This document shows positions 15,672-23,727 of a DNA stretch of 64,000 bases, in pieces. Every line of letters starts with the position of its first letter. Within the stretch, counting starts at the first letter, position 1. Below the pieces are notes generated by a model. That model searched no databases. It saw only the letters and a program-made list of their open reading frames with translations, and had not been told where the DNA came from. Made by a program: the position numbers and the translations under genes. This DNA is from JBJHBP01 sp050485645 (lineage in GTDB: Bacteria > Pseudomonadota > Gammaproteobacteria > Steroidobacterales > Rariloculaceae). The stretch is from NCBI GenBank assembly GCA_050485645.1, contig JBJHBT010000004.1, forward strand, positions 124,001 through 188,000, given 5' to 3'.

Positions 15672-17046
15672 GCCTGGCCATCTTTCGGTACAGGGTGGTT
15701 CGACCCAGTCCGAGGTCCTGGGCCGCTCGCGTCAGATTGCCATTGTTGCGGACGATCGCCTGCCTGATGGCCCGTTTCTCGAGTATGGAGAGATTCAGCT
15801 CGCTGGTATCGTCGCTGCCCGAGTCCGCGCTGCTCAGCTTGCGCACGAGAAACTCGTTGGCTGTCAGCGTCCCCTTTTCCGCCATGATCACTGCCCGTTC
15901 GACCGCGTGCACCAGTTCGCGAATGTTGCCCGGCCAGTGATGCTCAGCCAGCAGATCGAGCGCGGCATCGTCAACCACCAGTTCCTTCCTGCCGTACTTG
16001 CGTGCGAACCGGTCCACGAAGAATCGCACCAGTGCGGGGATGTCGCCGAGCCGCTCCCTGAGCGGCGGTACGGTGATTTCAACCGTATTGATCCGGTAGA
16101 GCAGATCCTGACGGAACTGACGCCGGTCCAGCAGTTCGTTCGGCGTGAGATTGGTGGCGCAGACGACGCGTGCGTCCACGGGTAGGGCAGTGTCCGCCCC
16201 GACACGGCTGATTGTGCGTGTCTCGAGCACCCCGAGCAGCTTGGCCTGCATGGGCAGGCTGAGGTTGCCGATCTCGTCCAGAAACAGCGTCCCGCCCGAG
16301 GCCACCTCGAAGCGGCCTGCGCGGTCCTCGCGCGCATCCGTGAACGCGCCCTTCCGATGACCGAACAGTTCGGATTCGAACAGGGTTTCCGCGATGGCGC
16401 CGAGATCGACATGTACGAAGGTTCCGCCGGTGCGCGTCGAGGCGTGATGAATGGCGCGTGCCACCAGTTCCTTGCCGCTGCCGTTTTCGCCGACGATGAG
16501 CACGTTGGCGTCCGTGGGCGCGACCTTATCGATCGTGGCCAGCACCGAACGGATGGCGGGGGAATCGCCGATGATGGGTGCTGCGCGGCCGGCATCCTCG
16601 TTCAGCACTTTCTGTCGTGACGCGAGGCTGTTGGCGGTTCGCGCGGCCTGACTGAAACGTGCCGTTGCGGTCGCGGTTGCGATCAGCCGGTCGTTGTCCC
16701 ATGGCTTGACCACGAAATCGCTGGCACCCTCCTTGATGGCACGTACGGCGGTCTCGACGCCGCCATAGGCCGTCATCAGTATCACCTTGGTGTCCGGTGC
16801 AAGTCGCTGAATCGTGTCCAGCCAGTTCAGGCCCTCGGCGCCGCTGGTTGCGCCGGCCGAAAAATTCATGTCCAGCAGTACGACATCGAAGCGGGCGACG
16901 GTAAGCAGGCGGGGCAACTCGACCGGATTGGTCGTGGTCCTCACGTGCGCGAAGTATTTCTTCAGTACGACGCGTGCGGCGAGCAGTACGTCCTCGTTGT
17001 CATCGACGATCAGGATGCTGTAACCGTCAGTGCTGGTATCGCTCAT
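15661..17046 (-). CDS. NtrC-family response regulator (sigma-54-type)
   Basis: This 461-residue protein has a receiver domain with phospho-acceptor Asp 59 (VVLLDMNF) and KPW at about 114. An AAA+ domain follows, with Walker A GENGSGKE (186-193), FLDEIGNL in Walker B, and the L1 loop GAFTDA (233-238) instead of the usual GAFTGA. A C-terminal Fis-type helix-turn-helix ends it (LTRAAQDLGLGRTTLYRKMARHG). ATG 17046 is preferred over an upstream frame start because the receiver then begins normally. The protein would bind the dyads at 17081-17119 and activate the export operon. Whether it still works with sigma-54 despite GAFTDA is open. Confidence 0.9.
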   Translation of the reverse strand: MSDTSTDGYSILIVDDNEDVLLAARVVLKKYFAHVRTTTNPVELPRLLTVARFDVVLLDMNFSAGATSGAEGLNWLDTIQRLAPDTKVILMTAYGGVETAVRAIKEGASDFVVKPWDNDRLIATATATARFSQAARTANSLASRQKVLNEDAGRAAPIIGDSPAIRSVLATIDKVAPTDANVLIVGENGSGKELVARAIHHASTRTGGTFVHVDLGAIAETLFESELFGHRKGAFTDAREDRAGRFEVASGGTLFLDEIGNLSLPMQAKLLGVLETRTISRVGADTALPVDARVVCATNLTPNELLDRRQFRQDLLYRINTVEITVPPLRERLGDIPALVRFFVDRFARKYGRKELVVDDAALDLLAEHHWPGNIRELVHAVERAVIMAEKGTLTANEFLVRKLSSADSGSDDTSELNLSILEKRAIRQAIVRNNGNLTRAAQDLGLGRTTLYRKMARHGL

Positions 17047-17080
17047 CTGACCCCACGTACGATGGATTGAACGTTCCGAC

Positions 17081-17119
17081 TGTTTCGTATTGGAACACAA
17101 TGTGTTTCATTCCGGAACG
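17081..17119 (+). promoter_or_regulatory. Two tandem 17-bp dyads, candidate activator sites
   Basis: Copy 1 (17081-17097) is TGTTTCGTATTGGAACA and copy 2 (17103-17119) is TGTTTCATTCCGGAACG. Each is an imperfect palindrome of form TGTTTC-N5-GGAAC. Their centres are 22 bases apart, two helical turns, so two dimers would bind the same DNA face. They lie between the divergent regulator and export genes, about 90-125 bases upstream of the candidate -24/-12 element, the usual distance for an enhancer-binding protein. Confidence 0.6.
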
Positions 17120-17205
17120 ATCCCGGTGCGACATGGACTGTCCTGCGCATTGGCGGCCTCAATTAAATGGCTGATTACTTAAGTATTTCGGCGTCGTATA
17201 CCCGT

Positions 17206-17221
17206 TTGGCATGCAATTTGG
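17206..17221 (+). promoter_or_regulatory. Candidate sigma-54 -24/-12 promoter of the export operon
   Basis: TTGGCATGCAATTTGG matches the sigma-54 consensus TTGGCACG-N4-TTGC at all but two compared positions. The -24 GG is present, but the -12 GC reads GG, which weakens the call. Position fits: downstream of two candidate activator sites and about 80 bases before the adaptor gene. Confidence 0.4.
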
Positions 17222-17302
17222 TTGCCATGGTCGCAGGAGCGGCGACGGGTCTGCTGTCGCTGCGGTTCACCGGACACCGGGGAGAGCAAATTGGCCAATG
17301 CG

Positions 17303-18583
17303 ATGGACAGGCCACTGGAACGAAAATCCTGGCCGGCATCGAAGATCTTGTGGCTGACTGGCGCCGGTGCGGTGCTGCTTTCCCTGGCCTATATGGTCGT
17401 GGATCGGGCTGGACGGTCCACGCTGCAGGTGGATCCATCCCGCCTGACCATCGCTCGCGTGGAGCATGGCGAGTTTCGCGAGTACTTCCCTTTCGACGGC
17501 ACTGTGGAACCGGTGACGACGGTCTACCTGGATATCGAAGAGGGCGGGCGCGTCGAGGAAATATTCATCGACGGCGGGCACTACGTGCACGAAGGCGACC
17601 TGATCCTGCGTTTTTCGAACGCGACCCTGCAGCGCACCTCCATCGACACCGAGACTCGTCTGGTCGAGAACCTGAACGCACTGCGCAATACCCAGCTCAC
17701 GCTCGCGCAGAACGCACTGCTGCTGGAAGACTCGCTGCTGGACCTGAACCACCGGATAAGCGAACAGGAGAAGACGCTGGATCGCTATGAACGCCTGTTG
17801 GCCAACCCGGATGGCATCACCGATCTGACTCGCGAGACCTTCGAACGGGTGCGTGACGAACTGTCCTGGCTGCGCGCCAAACGCGTGTTGCTGCGCGAGC
17901 GTATCGATCGCGAGGAAGTGCTCAGTCGCCAGCAGCTCCTGCAGGCCGAGCAGTCGATAGAGCGCCTCACCATGAGCCTGGAATTGCTGAACAGGATCGT
18001 TGACAGCCTGGAGGTGCGGGCGCCGATTGCCGGATTCCTGTCCAGTATCGATGCGCGCCTGGGCGAGAACATCAATCGCGGGCAGCGCATCGGGCAGGTC
18101 GACGTGCTCGACGAGTACAAGATCAGTGTCCGTGTGGATCAGTTCTACATCTCCCGCGTCGAGGCAGGCACCACCGGGCGCTTTCGCCTGGACGGTGAAA
18201 CCTATGAGGTGGTGGTGCAGAGGATCTATCCGGAGGTCGTCAACGACGTGTTTCGCGTCGATGTCGGTTTCGCGGAGCGTGTGCCGCCCGATCTGCGGCG
18301 CGGGCAACGTGTCAGTGTGGAACTGAGCTTCGGCGAGCCCACGCAGACTCTGACCGTGGCCCGAGGCGGCTTTCAGCAGGCCGGGGGGCGCTGGGTCTAT
18401 CTGTTGGCCGAGGACGGACGATCGGCCATGCGGACACCGAGCCGTTTCGGGCGGCAGAACCCCCGCTTCGTCGAGGTGCTGGAGGGATTGAAGGCGGGCG
18501 ACCACATCATCACCTCCAGTTATGACCTCTTCAATGAGGCGGACGAACTCAGGTTCTCGGACCGGTTAGTGCTCGATCCATAG
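17303..18583 (+). CDS. HlyD/MacA-like periplasmic adaptor (membrane-fusion protein)
   Basis: This 426-residue protein has an N-terminal membrane anchor (ILWLTGAGAVLLSLAYMVV). A split lipoyl-type domain follows (EGGRVEEIFIDGGHYVHEGD and, after the coiled coil, VRAPIAGFLSSIDARLGENINRGQ, read in sections). The alpha-helical hairpin is long (about residues 115-235), and a beta-barrel with a membrane-proximal domain ends the protein. It would bridge the inner membrane ABC transporter to an outer membrane channel, which is not encoded here. ATG 17303 fits homologues; TTG 17291 has the better spacing to GGGGAG and would add four residues. Confidence 0.85.
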   Translation: MDRPLERKSWPASKILWLTGAGAVLLSLAYMVVDRAGRSTLQVDPSRLTIARVEHGEFREYFPFDGTVEPVTTVYLDIEEGGRVEEIFIDGGHYVHEGDLILRFSNATLQRTSIDTETRLVENLNALRNTQLTLAQNALLLEDSLLDLNHRISEQEKTLDRYERLLANPDGITDLTRETFERVRDELSWLRAKRVLLRERIDREEVLSRQQLLQAEQSIERLTMSLELLNRIVDSLEVRAPIAGFLSSIDARLGENINRGQRIGQVDVLDEYKISVRVDQFYISRVEAGTTGRFRLDGETYEVVVQRIYPEVVNDVFRVDVGFAERVPPDLRRGQRVSVELSFGEPTQTLTVARGGFQQAGGRWVYLLAEDGRSAMRTPSRFGRQNPRFVEVLEGLKAGDHIITSSYDLFNEADELRFSDRLVLDP

Positions 18584-18602
18584 GCGAACAAGCGACAACA
18601 CC

Positions 18603-19283
18603 ATGATCATAGAAACAAACAACCTGCAAAAGCGCTATCGCACCGAACTCGTCGAGACGACAGCGCTCGATTCCATCGATCTCGCCGTCGAACCGGGTCA
18701 GTTCGTTTCGGTCATGGGGCCATCCGGATGCGGCAAATCGACGCTGCTGCATATCCTCGGTCTGATCGACAGCCCCAGCGAAGGTCACTACCGCTTTATG
18801 GGGGAGGATGTCTCGCGCTATGCGGAAAAACGGCGGGCGCTGCTGCGCAAGCGCAACATCGGCTTCGTGTTCCAGAACTTCAATCTGATCGACGAGCTGA
18901 CGGTATTCGAGAATGTCGAACTGCCGCTGGTGTACACGAAGGTCCCCGCGCACGAGCGCAAGACGCGGGTGGACGCGATACTGGAAAGAATGGACATCGC
19001 CCACCGCCGAGACCACTTTCCAGGCCAGCTCTCGGGCGGCCAGCAACAACGGGTCGCGGTGGCGCGTGCGGTCGTCAACCAGCCCAGCCTGATACTGGCG
19101 GACGAGCCGACCGGGAATCTCGATTCGGAGAACGGCCACGAGGTGATGCGCATTCTGCTGGCGCTGCATGCCGAAGGCACCAGTATCGTCATGGTTACTC
19201 ACTCGGCGGACAACGCCGCGTTCGGTGAGCGCACGATACGGATGCTGGACGGGCGCGTCATCGCCGAGAGTGCGGAAGACTGA
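18603..19283 (+). CDS. MacB/LolD-like ABC transporter ATPase
   Basis: This 226-residue ATPase has Walker A GPSGCGKST, Q-loop in VFQNFNLI, signature LSGGQQQR, Walker B LILADEPTGNLD and the H-loop VTHS. The length and the DEPTGNLD motif are typical of the MacB/LolD/FtsE group that drives mechanotransmission-type permeases instead of moving substrate through the membrane. It lies 19 bases after the adaptor gene and 4 bases before the permease gene, forming a tripartite pump with both. Confidence 0.95.
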   Translation: MIIETNNLQKRYRTELVETTALDSIDLAVEPGQFVSVMGPSGCGKSTLLHILGLIDSPSEGHYRFMGEDVSRYAEKRRALLRKRNIGFVFQNFNLIDELTVFENVELPLVYTKVPAHERKTRVDAILERMDIAHRRDHFPGQLSGGQQQRVAVARAVVNQPSLILADEPTGNLDSENGHEVMRILLALHAEGTSIVMVTHSADNAAFGERTIRMLDGRVIAESAED

Positions 19284-19287
19284 TCGC

Positions 19288-21732
19288 ATGCACTCACACC
19301 TGAAAATCGCCTGGCGCACGCTCTACCGGGAGAAGCGCTACGCGGCCATCAATATCGCCGGCCTGGCCCTGGCCATTGCATGCGCCATCGTCCTTGGCCT
19401 GTATCTGCGCGGCGAACTGACCTACGACCGCCATCACGAGATGCACGAACGCATCTATCGGGTGGTCAACGAGTTCAACATCGGTGGCACGGTGGACGCC
19501 TTCGCGGCCACCTCAGCGGCGCTGGGGCCGATGCTCGCCGAGACCTACCCGGAGATCGAGGATTACACGCGCTTTCGGCCGGCCAGCGAGATTCGCCTGC
19601 TGATCAGACACGAGGCGGACGCTTACTACTGGGATCGCGTCTACTTCGCGGACGATAACGTGTTCGATATCTTCACGCACGACGTCATCTACGGTGATCC
19701 GGGCACGGCGCTGGTCGACGGCAGTTCCATCGCCGTCAGCGAGACGTTCGCGCGCCGGTACTTCGGTGCGGAGAATCCGATCGGCAGAACCGTCACCACG
19801 GACGCCGGTCGTCCGCTCAGCATCACACTGGTGTTTGCCGATCTTCCCGACAACACGCACCTGAAATACGACGCGCTGCTGTCGCACAACGTGTCGTTCC
19901 ACGAATTGCCGGAAGACATCGCACAGCGGCGCCAGCAGTTAAGTGCCGTCGGTCTTTATACCTATCTGGTGATGCCGGCCGATTACGACGTGCGCGCGTT
20001 CGACGCGATCAGTACCGATTTCTTCGAGCGCAATATGGCGGCCACCTTTGTGCAGGTCAACGCGACCTGGCGTGGCTGGTTGCAACCGCTGGCCGATATT
20101 CACCTGACATCGGACGTCGGCTACGACCAGCCCACCGGCAATCCCTATTACCTGTATGGATTCGCCGCAGTGGCCGCGTTCATCATGCTGATCGCGTGCA
20201 TTAATTACATAAACCTTGCGACCGCCCGGGCAACCCGACGGGCGCGCACCGTGGGGATACGCAAGATTCTCGGCAGCGAGCGTGGGCCGCTGATCGTGCA
20301 GTTCCTCGGCGAAGCCGTACTGTTCGCGCTCATCGCCGCCGTGGTCGGCGTCGTGCTGGTCGAGATCGTGCTGACCCTGGCGCCGATAGAACAGCTGATT
20401 GGCACGCGCCTGCAACTGGATCTGTTCGGTGAACCGGGCCTGGTGGCCGCGATTCTGGCCATCAGCGTGTTCATCGGCATTCTCGCCGGTCTGTACCCGG
20501 CGGTGTATCTGTCCTCGTGGGCGCCGCTGACTGCACTGGTGGGACAGCACAAGGCCGGCAAGGGCAATGTGCTGTTTCGCCAGGCGTTGGTGTTCACACA
20601 GTTCGCGATCTCGATAGCGGTCATCGCCAGTACGCTGCTGATGGCTGCGCAGATGAGCTATATCGCCGACAGGGAGCTGGGCTTCGATCGCGAGAACCGC
20701 GTGCTTATCACCCTCCGAGGCGTCGATCTGCTGGAGCGGGTGCCGACGATAAGGAACGAACTGGCCACGGACAGCCGCATTCTCGGCGTGACCACCAGCG
20801 CGTCCATGCCGGGACAGACATTGCCGGTTAACGCGGCTGCGGTCGAGTCAAACGACGGCATCCTGCAACCGACGATGATCAGCCATATGGGTGTTGGCGA
20901 CGACTTTCTGTCGGTGATGGGCATGCAACTGGTTGCCGGTCGCGATTTCTCCAGGCGGCTGCTGACCGATGTCGGCGCAAGCTTTGTCGTCAATGAAACC
21001 TTCGTGCGAACCATGGGATGGGACGAACCGCTGGGCAAGCAGATCCAGCTGGCCGGCGCGAACGCTGTCGGGCGGGTGATCGGGGTCGTGGCGGATTTCC
21101 ACTTCAGGTCCCTGCACACGAACATAGAACCGTTCGCGATGTATCGATTGCCGAACGACTTCTCCGGTGTGGCCGAGATCAACCGACCGTTCGTCACCCA
21201 GACGCTGGTCGCGAATATGGCGCCGGGCGCGCTCGCGGAGGGACTGCGCCTGTTGCAGGACACCTTCGCCGAAGCCGATCCTGCCCATCCGTTCGAATTC
21301 AGATTTTTCGATGACACCCTGAACGAGCTGTATGCATCGGAACGCAATCTGATGAGCCTGCTCGGGATTTTCGCGGCGATCTGCATCTTCATAGCCTGCC
21401 TGGGGCTATACGGCCTTGCGTCTTTCACGACCGAGCAGCGGACCAAAGAGATCGGAATCCGCCGCGTGCTGGGTGCCAGCGGGACGCAGATCGTATGGCT
21501 GCTGTCCAGGGGCATGCTGTTGCTGATTCTGGCTTCGGCAATTGTCGCCGCGCTGCTGGCGTATCTGGCGATCGACGAGTGGATGACGGGATTCGCATAC
21601 CGGGCGCCGATCAATCCGCTGGTGTTTGTGGCAGCGGCAGCGGCGGCGGCGCTGGTGGCGCTTGTGACGCTGACCCTGCAGTCATCGGGCACCGTACGTG
21701 CCGATCCTGTCGAGGCGTTGAGATTTGAATAG
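19288..21732 (+). CDS. FtsX/MacB-like ABC permease with two permease modules
   Basis: This 814-residue permease has duplicated architecture. A TM helix near residue 20 (INIAGLALAIACAIVLGLYL) is followed by a large periplasmic MacB_PCD domain and three TM helices with FtsX-type sequence (LATARATRRARTVGIRKILGS). A second periplasmic domain and three more TM helices follow (SFTTEQRTKEIGIRRVLGAS). This is the 8-helix arrangement of the large permeases that work as single chains. ATG 19288 is 4 bases after the ATPase stop, and longer frames overlap the ATPase gene. It likely exports or extrudes a periplasmic or membrane substrate such as a peptide or lipid. Confidence 0.9.
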   Translation: MHSHLKIAWRTLYREKRYAAINIAGLALAIACAIVLGLYLRGELTYDRHHEMHERIYRVVNEFNIGGTVDAFAATSAALGPMLAETYPEIEDYTRFRPASEIRLLIRHEADAYYWDRVYFADDNVFDIFTHDVIYGDPGTALVDGSSIAVSETFARRYFGAENPIGRTVTTDAGRPLSITLVFADLPDNTHLKYDALLSHNVSFHELPEDIAQRRQQLSAVGLYTYLVMPADYDVRAFDAISTDFFERNMAATFVQVNATWRGWLQPLADIHLTSDVGYDQPTGNPYYLYGFAAVAAFIMLIACINYINLATARATRRARTVGIRKILGSERGPLIVQFLGEAVLFALIAAVVGVVLVEIVLTLAPIEQLIGTRLQLDLFGEPGLVAAILAISVFIGILAGLYPAVYLSSWAPLTALVGQHKAGKGNVLFRQALVFTQFAISIAVIASTLLMAAQMSYIADRELGFDRENRVLITLRGVDLLERVPTIRNELATDSRILGVTTSASMPGQTLPVNAAAVESNDGILQPTMISHMGVGDDFLSVMGMQLVAGRDFSRRLLTDVGASFVVNETFVRTMGWDEPLGKQIQLAGANAVGRVIGVVADFHFRSLHTNIEPFAMYRLPNDFSGVAEINRPFVTQTLVANMAPGALAEGLRLLQDTFAEADPAHPFEFRFFDDTLNELYASERNLMSLLGIFAAICIFIACLGLYGLASFTTEQRTKEIGIRRVLGASGTQIVWLLSRGMLLLILASAIVAALLAYLAIDEWMTGFAYRAPINPLVFVAAAAAAALVALVTLTLQSSGTVRADPVEALRFE

Positions 21733-21742
21733 GAGAATAGCG

Positions 21743-22753
21743 ATGAGATTTCACAGGTGCACAAGCGTGTTGCTGTCGGGCCTGCTGTTTGCGCTCAGTC
21801 TTCCCGTCGCCGCGCAGCAGGACATTACCGGTACCTGGCGTGGTGCGCTCACGGTAGCGCCGGACACTTCACTGACCATTGACTTCGTGCTTACGCGTGA
21901 AGCGGACGGCGGGTATTCGGCGATCGTCGCGTCACCGGATCCGGGGGGTATCCCCGAGGTGCCGGTGAGCCGGGTCGAATTCGCAGCGAACCGGCTGGTG
22001 TTGGCGGTGGATGCCCTGGGTGGCGCCTACGAGGGAACGCTCGGCGACGACAGCATTGAAGGCGAATGGCGACAGGAGGGGGAAACGTTTCCGCTGGTGC
22101 TGCGCCGTTACGAACGCACGGAACTGTCAGAGGCGGATCGCGAGAGACTGGTTGGCAGCTGGACTGGCGCCCTGGAACTGCCGACGGGCGTGTCGCTGGC
22201 TCTCGTGTTCCGCTTCGAGACCGGTGACGATGGAGAACTGATCGGCATGCTGGATAGCCCGGAACAGGGTGCCAGCGATATCGCGATGGCCGACATCGAG
22301 CTGGCCGGTGACGCGTTGACGTTGAATGTGCCGCAGATCATGGGGCGCTACATCGGCACGATTCAGGGTGATCGGATTACCGGTTCCTGGTCGCAGGGCG
22401 GCAGCATCCCGCTGACGCTGGAGCGCGGCGAATACGTCCCGACCGTGATCGAACTCGATCTGTCGGCCGATGACGTCGCGCGCCTGACTGGCTCCTGGCG
22501 CGGGCAGGTCGGTCCGCTGGAGGTCATCATCCGCATCCAGACGAACGATGATGGTACGCCCGTCGCGACGTTGAACGTGCCGGCGCAGGGCGTAGGCGGC
22601 CTGCCGGTTACAGCGGCGCAGCTCACCGGTGACCAGCTGACGCTGCGCATAGACACCGTGGGCGTGACGCTGATCGCAACGCTGGACGGGGATCAGCTGA
22701 GCGGTGATTGGCAGCAGGGTCCGGAGTCGGTGCCGGTGACATTGTCGCGATAG
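21743..22753 (+). CDS. Secreted protein with three tandem about 110-residue repeats
   Basis: This 336-residue protein has a signal peptide (VLLSGLLFALSLPVAA). Three repeats begin at about residues 28 (ITGTWRGAL), 136 (LVGSWTGAL) and 248 (LTGSWRGQV). Each ends with a G-x-W-x-Q strand and a short basic terminus (GEWRQEGE, GSWSQGG, GDWQQG). The beta-rich pattern suggests lipocalin-like barrels, but I do not recognise the family. AGGAG precedes ATG 21743 by 8 bases. It is encoded within the export operon, 10 bases after the permease gene and before a second ABC system, so it may be a substrate chaperone or receptor for the pump. Confidence 0.75.
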   Translation: MRFHRCTSVLLSGLLFALSLPVAAQQDITGTWRGALTVAPDTSLTIDFVLTREADGGYSAIVASPDPGGIPEVPVSRVEFAANRLVLAVDALGGAYEGTLGDDSIEGEWRQEGETFPLVLRRYERTELSEADRERLVGSWTGALELPTGVSLALVFRFETGDDGELIGMLDSPEQGASDIAMADIELAGDALTLNVPQIMGRYIGTIQGDRITGSWSQGGSIPLTLERGEYVPTVIELDLSADDVARLTGSWRGQVGPLEVIIRIQTNDDGTPVATLNVPAQGVGGLPVTAAQLTGDQLTLRIDTVGVTLIATLDGDQLSGDWQQGPESVPVTLSR

Positions 22754-22791
22754 TCGGACGGCGCCTGCCGGCTGCTGCAAGGGGAGGGTTC

Positions 22792-23727
22792 ATGCAGGAC
22801 ACGGCACTGAGACTGGAAAACGTGACCAAGCGGTTCGCGGACCTGATCGCGGTCGATGACGTCAGCCTCGAGATTCCGCGCGGATCGGTGTACGGATTTC
22901 TCGGGCCGAACGGCGCCGGCAAGACCACGACGATCCGGATGATCGTCGATATCCTGCGGCCCAGCAGCGGGACGATATCGATACTCGGTCACCGCTCGGC
23001 ACTGGACGTGCGTTCGCGGATTGCCTACCTGCCCGAGGAAAAGGGCCTGTACAAGAAAATGACGGCGTCCGCGACGATTGCCTATTTCGGCACCCTCAAG
23101 GGCATGGACAGGCGTACCGCGCGCCGGCGCGCCGGCGAGTTGCTGGAGCGCTACGGCCTGGGTGATTTCGCCGATGCCAGGATAGAAGCGTTGTCGAAAG
23201 GCATGAGTCAGAAGGTGCAGGTGCTGAGCACCATTGTCCATTCGCCGGAGTTCGTGATTCTGGACGAGCCGTTCTCCGGCCTGGATCCGGTGAACCAGCA
23301 GGTGCTGGAGCAGATGATCCGCGAGATGGCGAACGGCGGCCGCACGGTGATCTTCTCCACCCATGTGATGCAGCATGCCGAACGGCTTTGTGATCGCCTG
23401 CTGCTGATCGCCCGCGGGCGCAAGATTTTCGATGGCACCGTCGACGAGGCGCGGCGTACGGTGCCAAGGCGCGTCTATATAGAAACCGCCGCCGATCCGG
23501 CAGCGCTCGCCGCGCTTGACGGCGTCCTCGAAATCAAACCGGCCGACAGCGATGCTTCTCCGCGCTGGGAAGTGCGGATAGGGGAAGGGATGAACCCCCA
23601 GCTGATGCTGAAATTCTGCTTTGAACGTGGAATTGCCCTGGAGCGCTTTGATCATTCCGATCCCACGCTTCACGACGTGTTCGTGGAACTCGTCGGTGCG
23701 AACGACGCCAGGAGCAATGGATCATGA
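22792..23727 (+). CDS. NatA-like ABC transporter ATPase with DUF4162 tail
   Basis: This 311-residue ATPase has Walker A GPNGAGKTT, a variant signature LSKGMSQK, Walker B FVILDEPFSGLDP and H-loop FSTH. The extra C-terminal DUF4162-type domain (about 225-311) is typical of NatA/CcmA-like exporters. GGGGAGG precedes ATG 22792. It overlaps the permease gene by 4 bases, so they form one transporter. It follows the secreted repeat protein by 38 bases and may belong to the same transcription unit as the MacB-like pump. Confidence 0.9.
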   Translation: MQDTALRLENVTKRFADLIAVDDVSLEIPRGSVYGFLGPNGAGKTTTIRMIVDILRPSSGTISILGHRSALDVRSRIAYLPEEKGLYKKMTASATIAYFGTLKGMDRRTARRRAGELLERYGLGDFADARIEALSKGMSQKVQVLSTIVHSPEFVILDEPFSGLDPVNQQVLEQMIREMANGGRTVIFSTHVMQHAERLCDRLLLIARGRKIFDGTVDEARRTVPRRVYIETAADPAALAALDGVLEIKPADSDASPRWEVRIGEGMNPQLMLKFCFERGIALERFDHSDPTLHDVFVELVGANDARSNGS

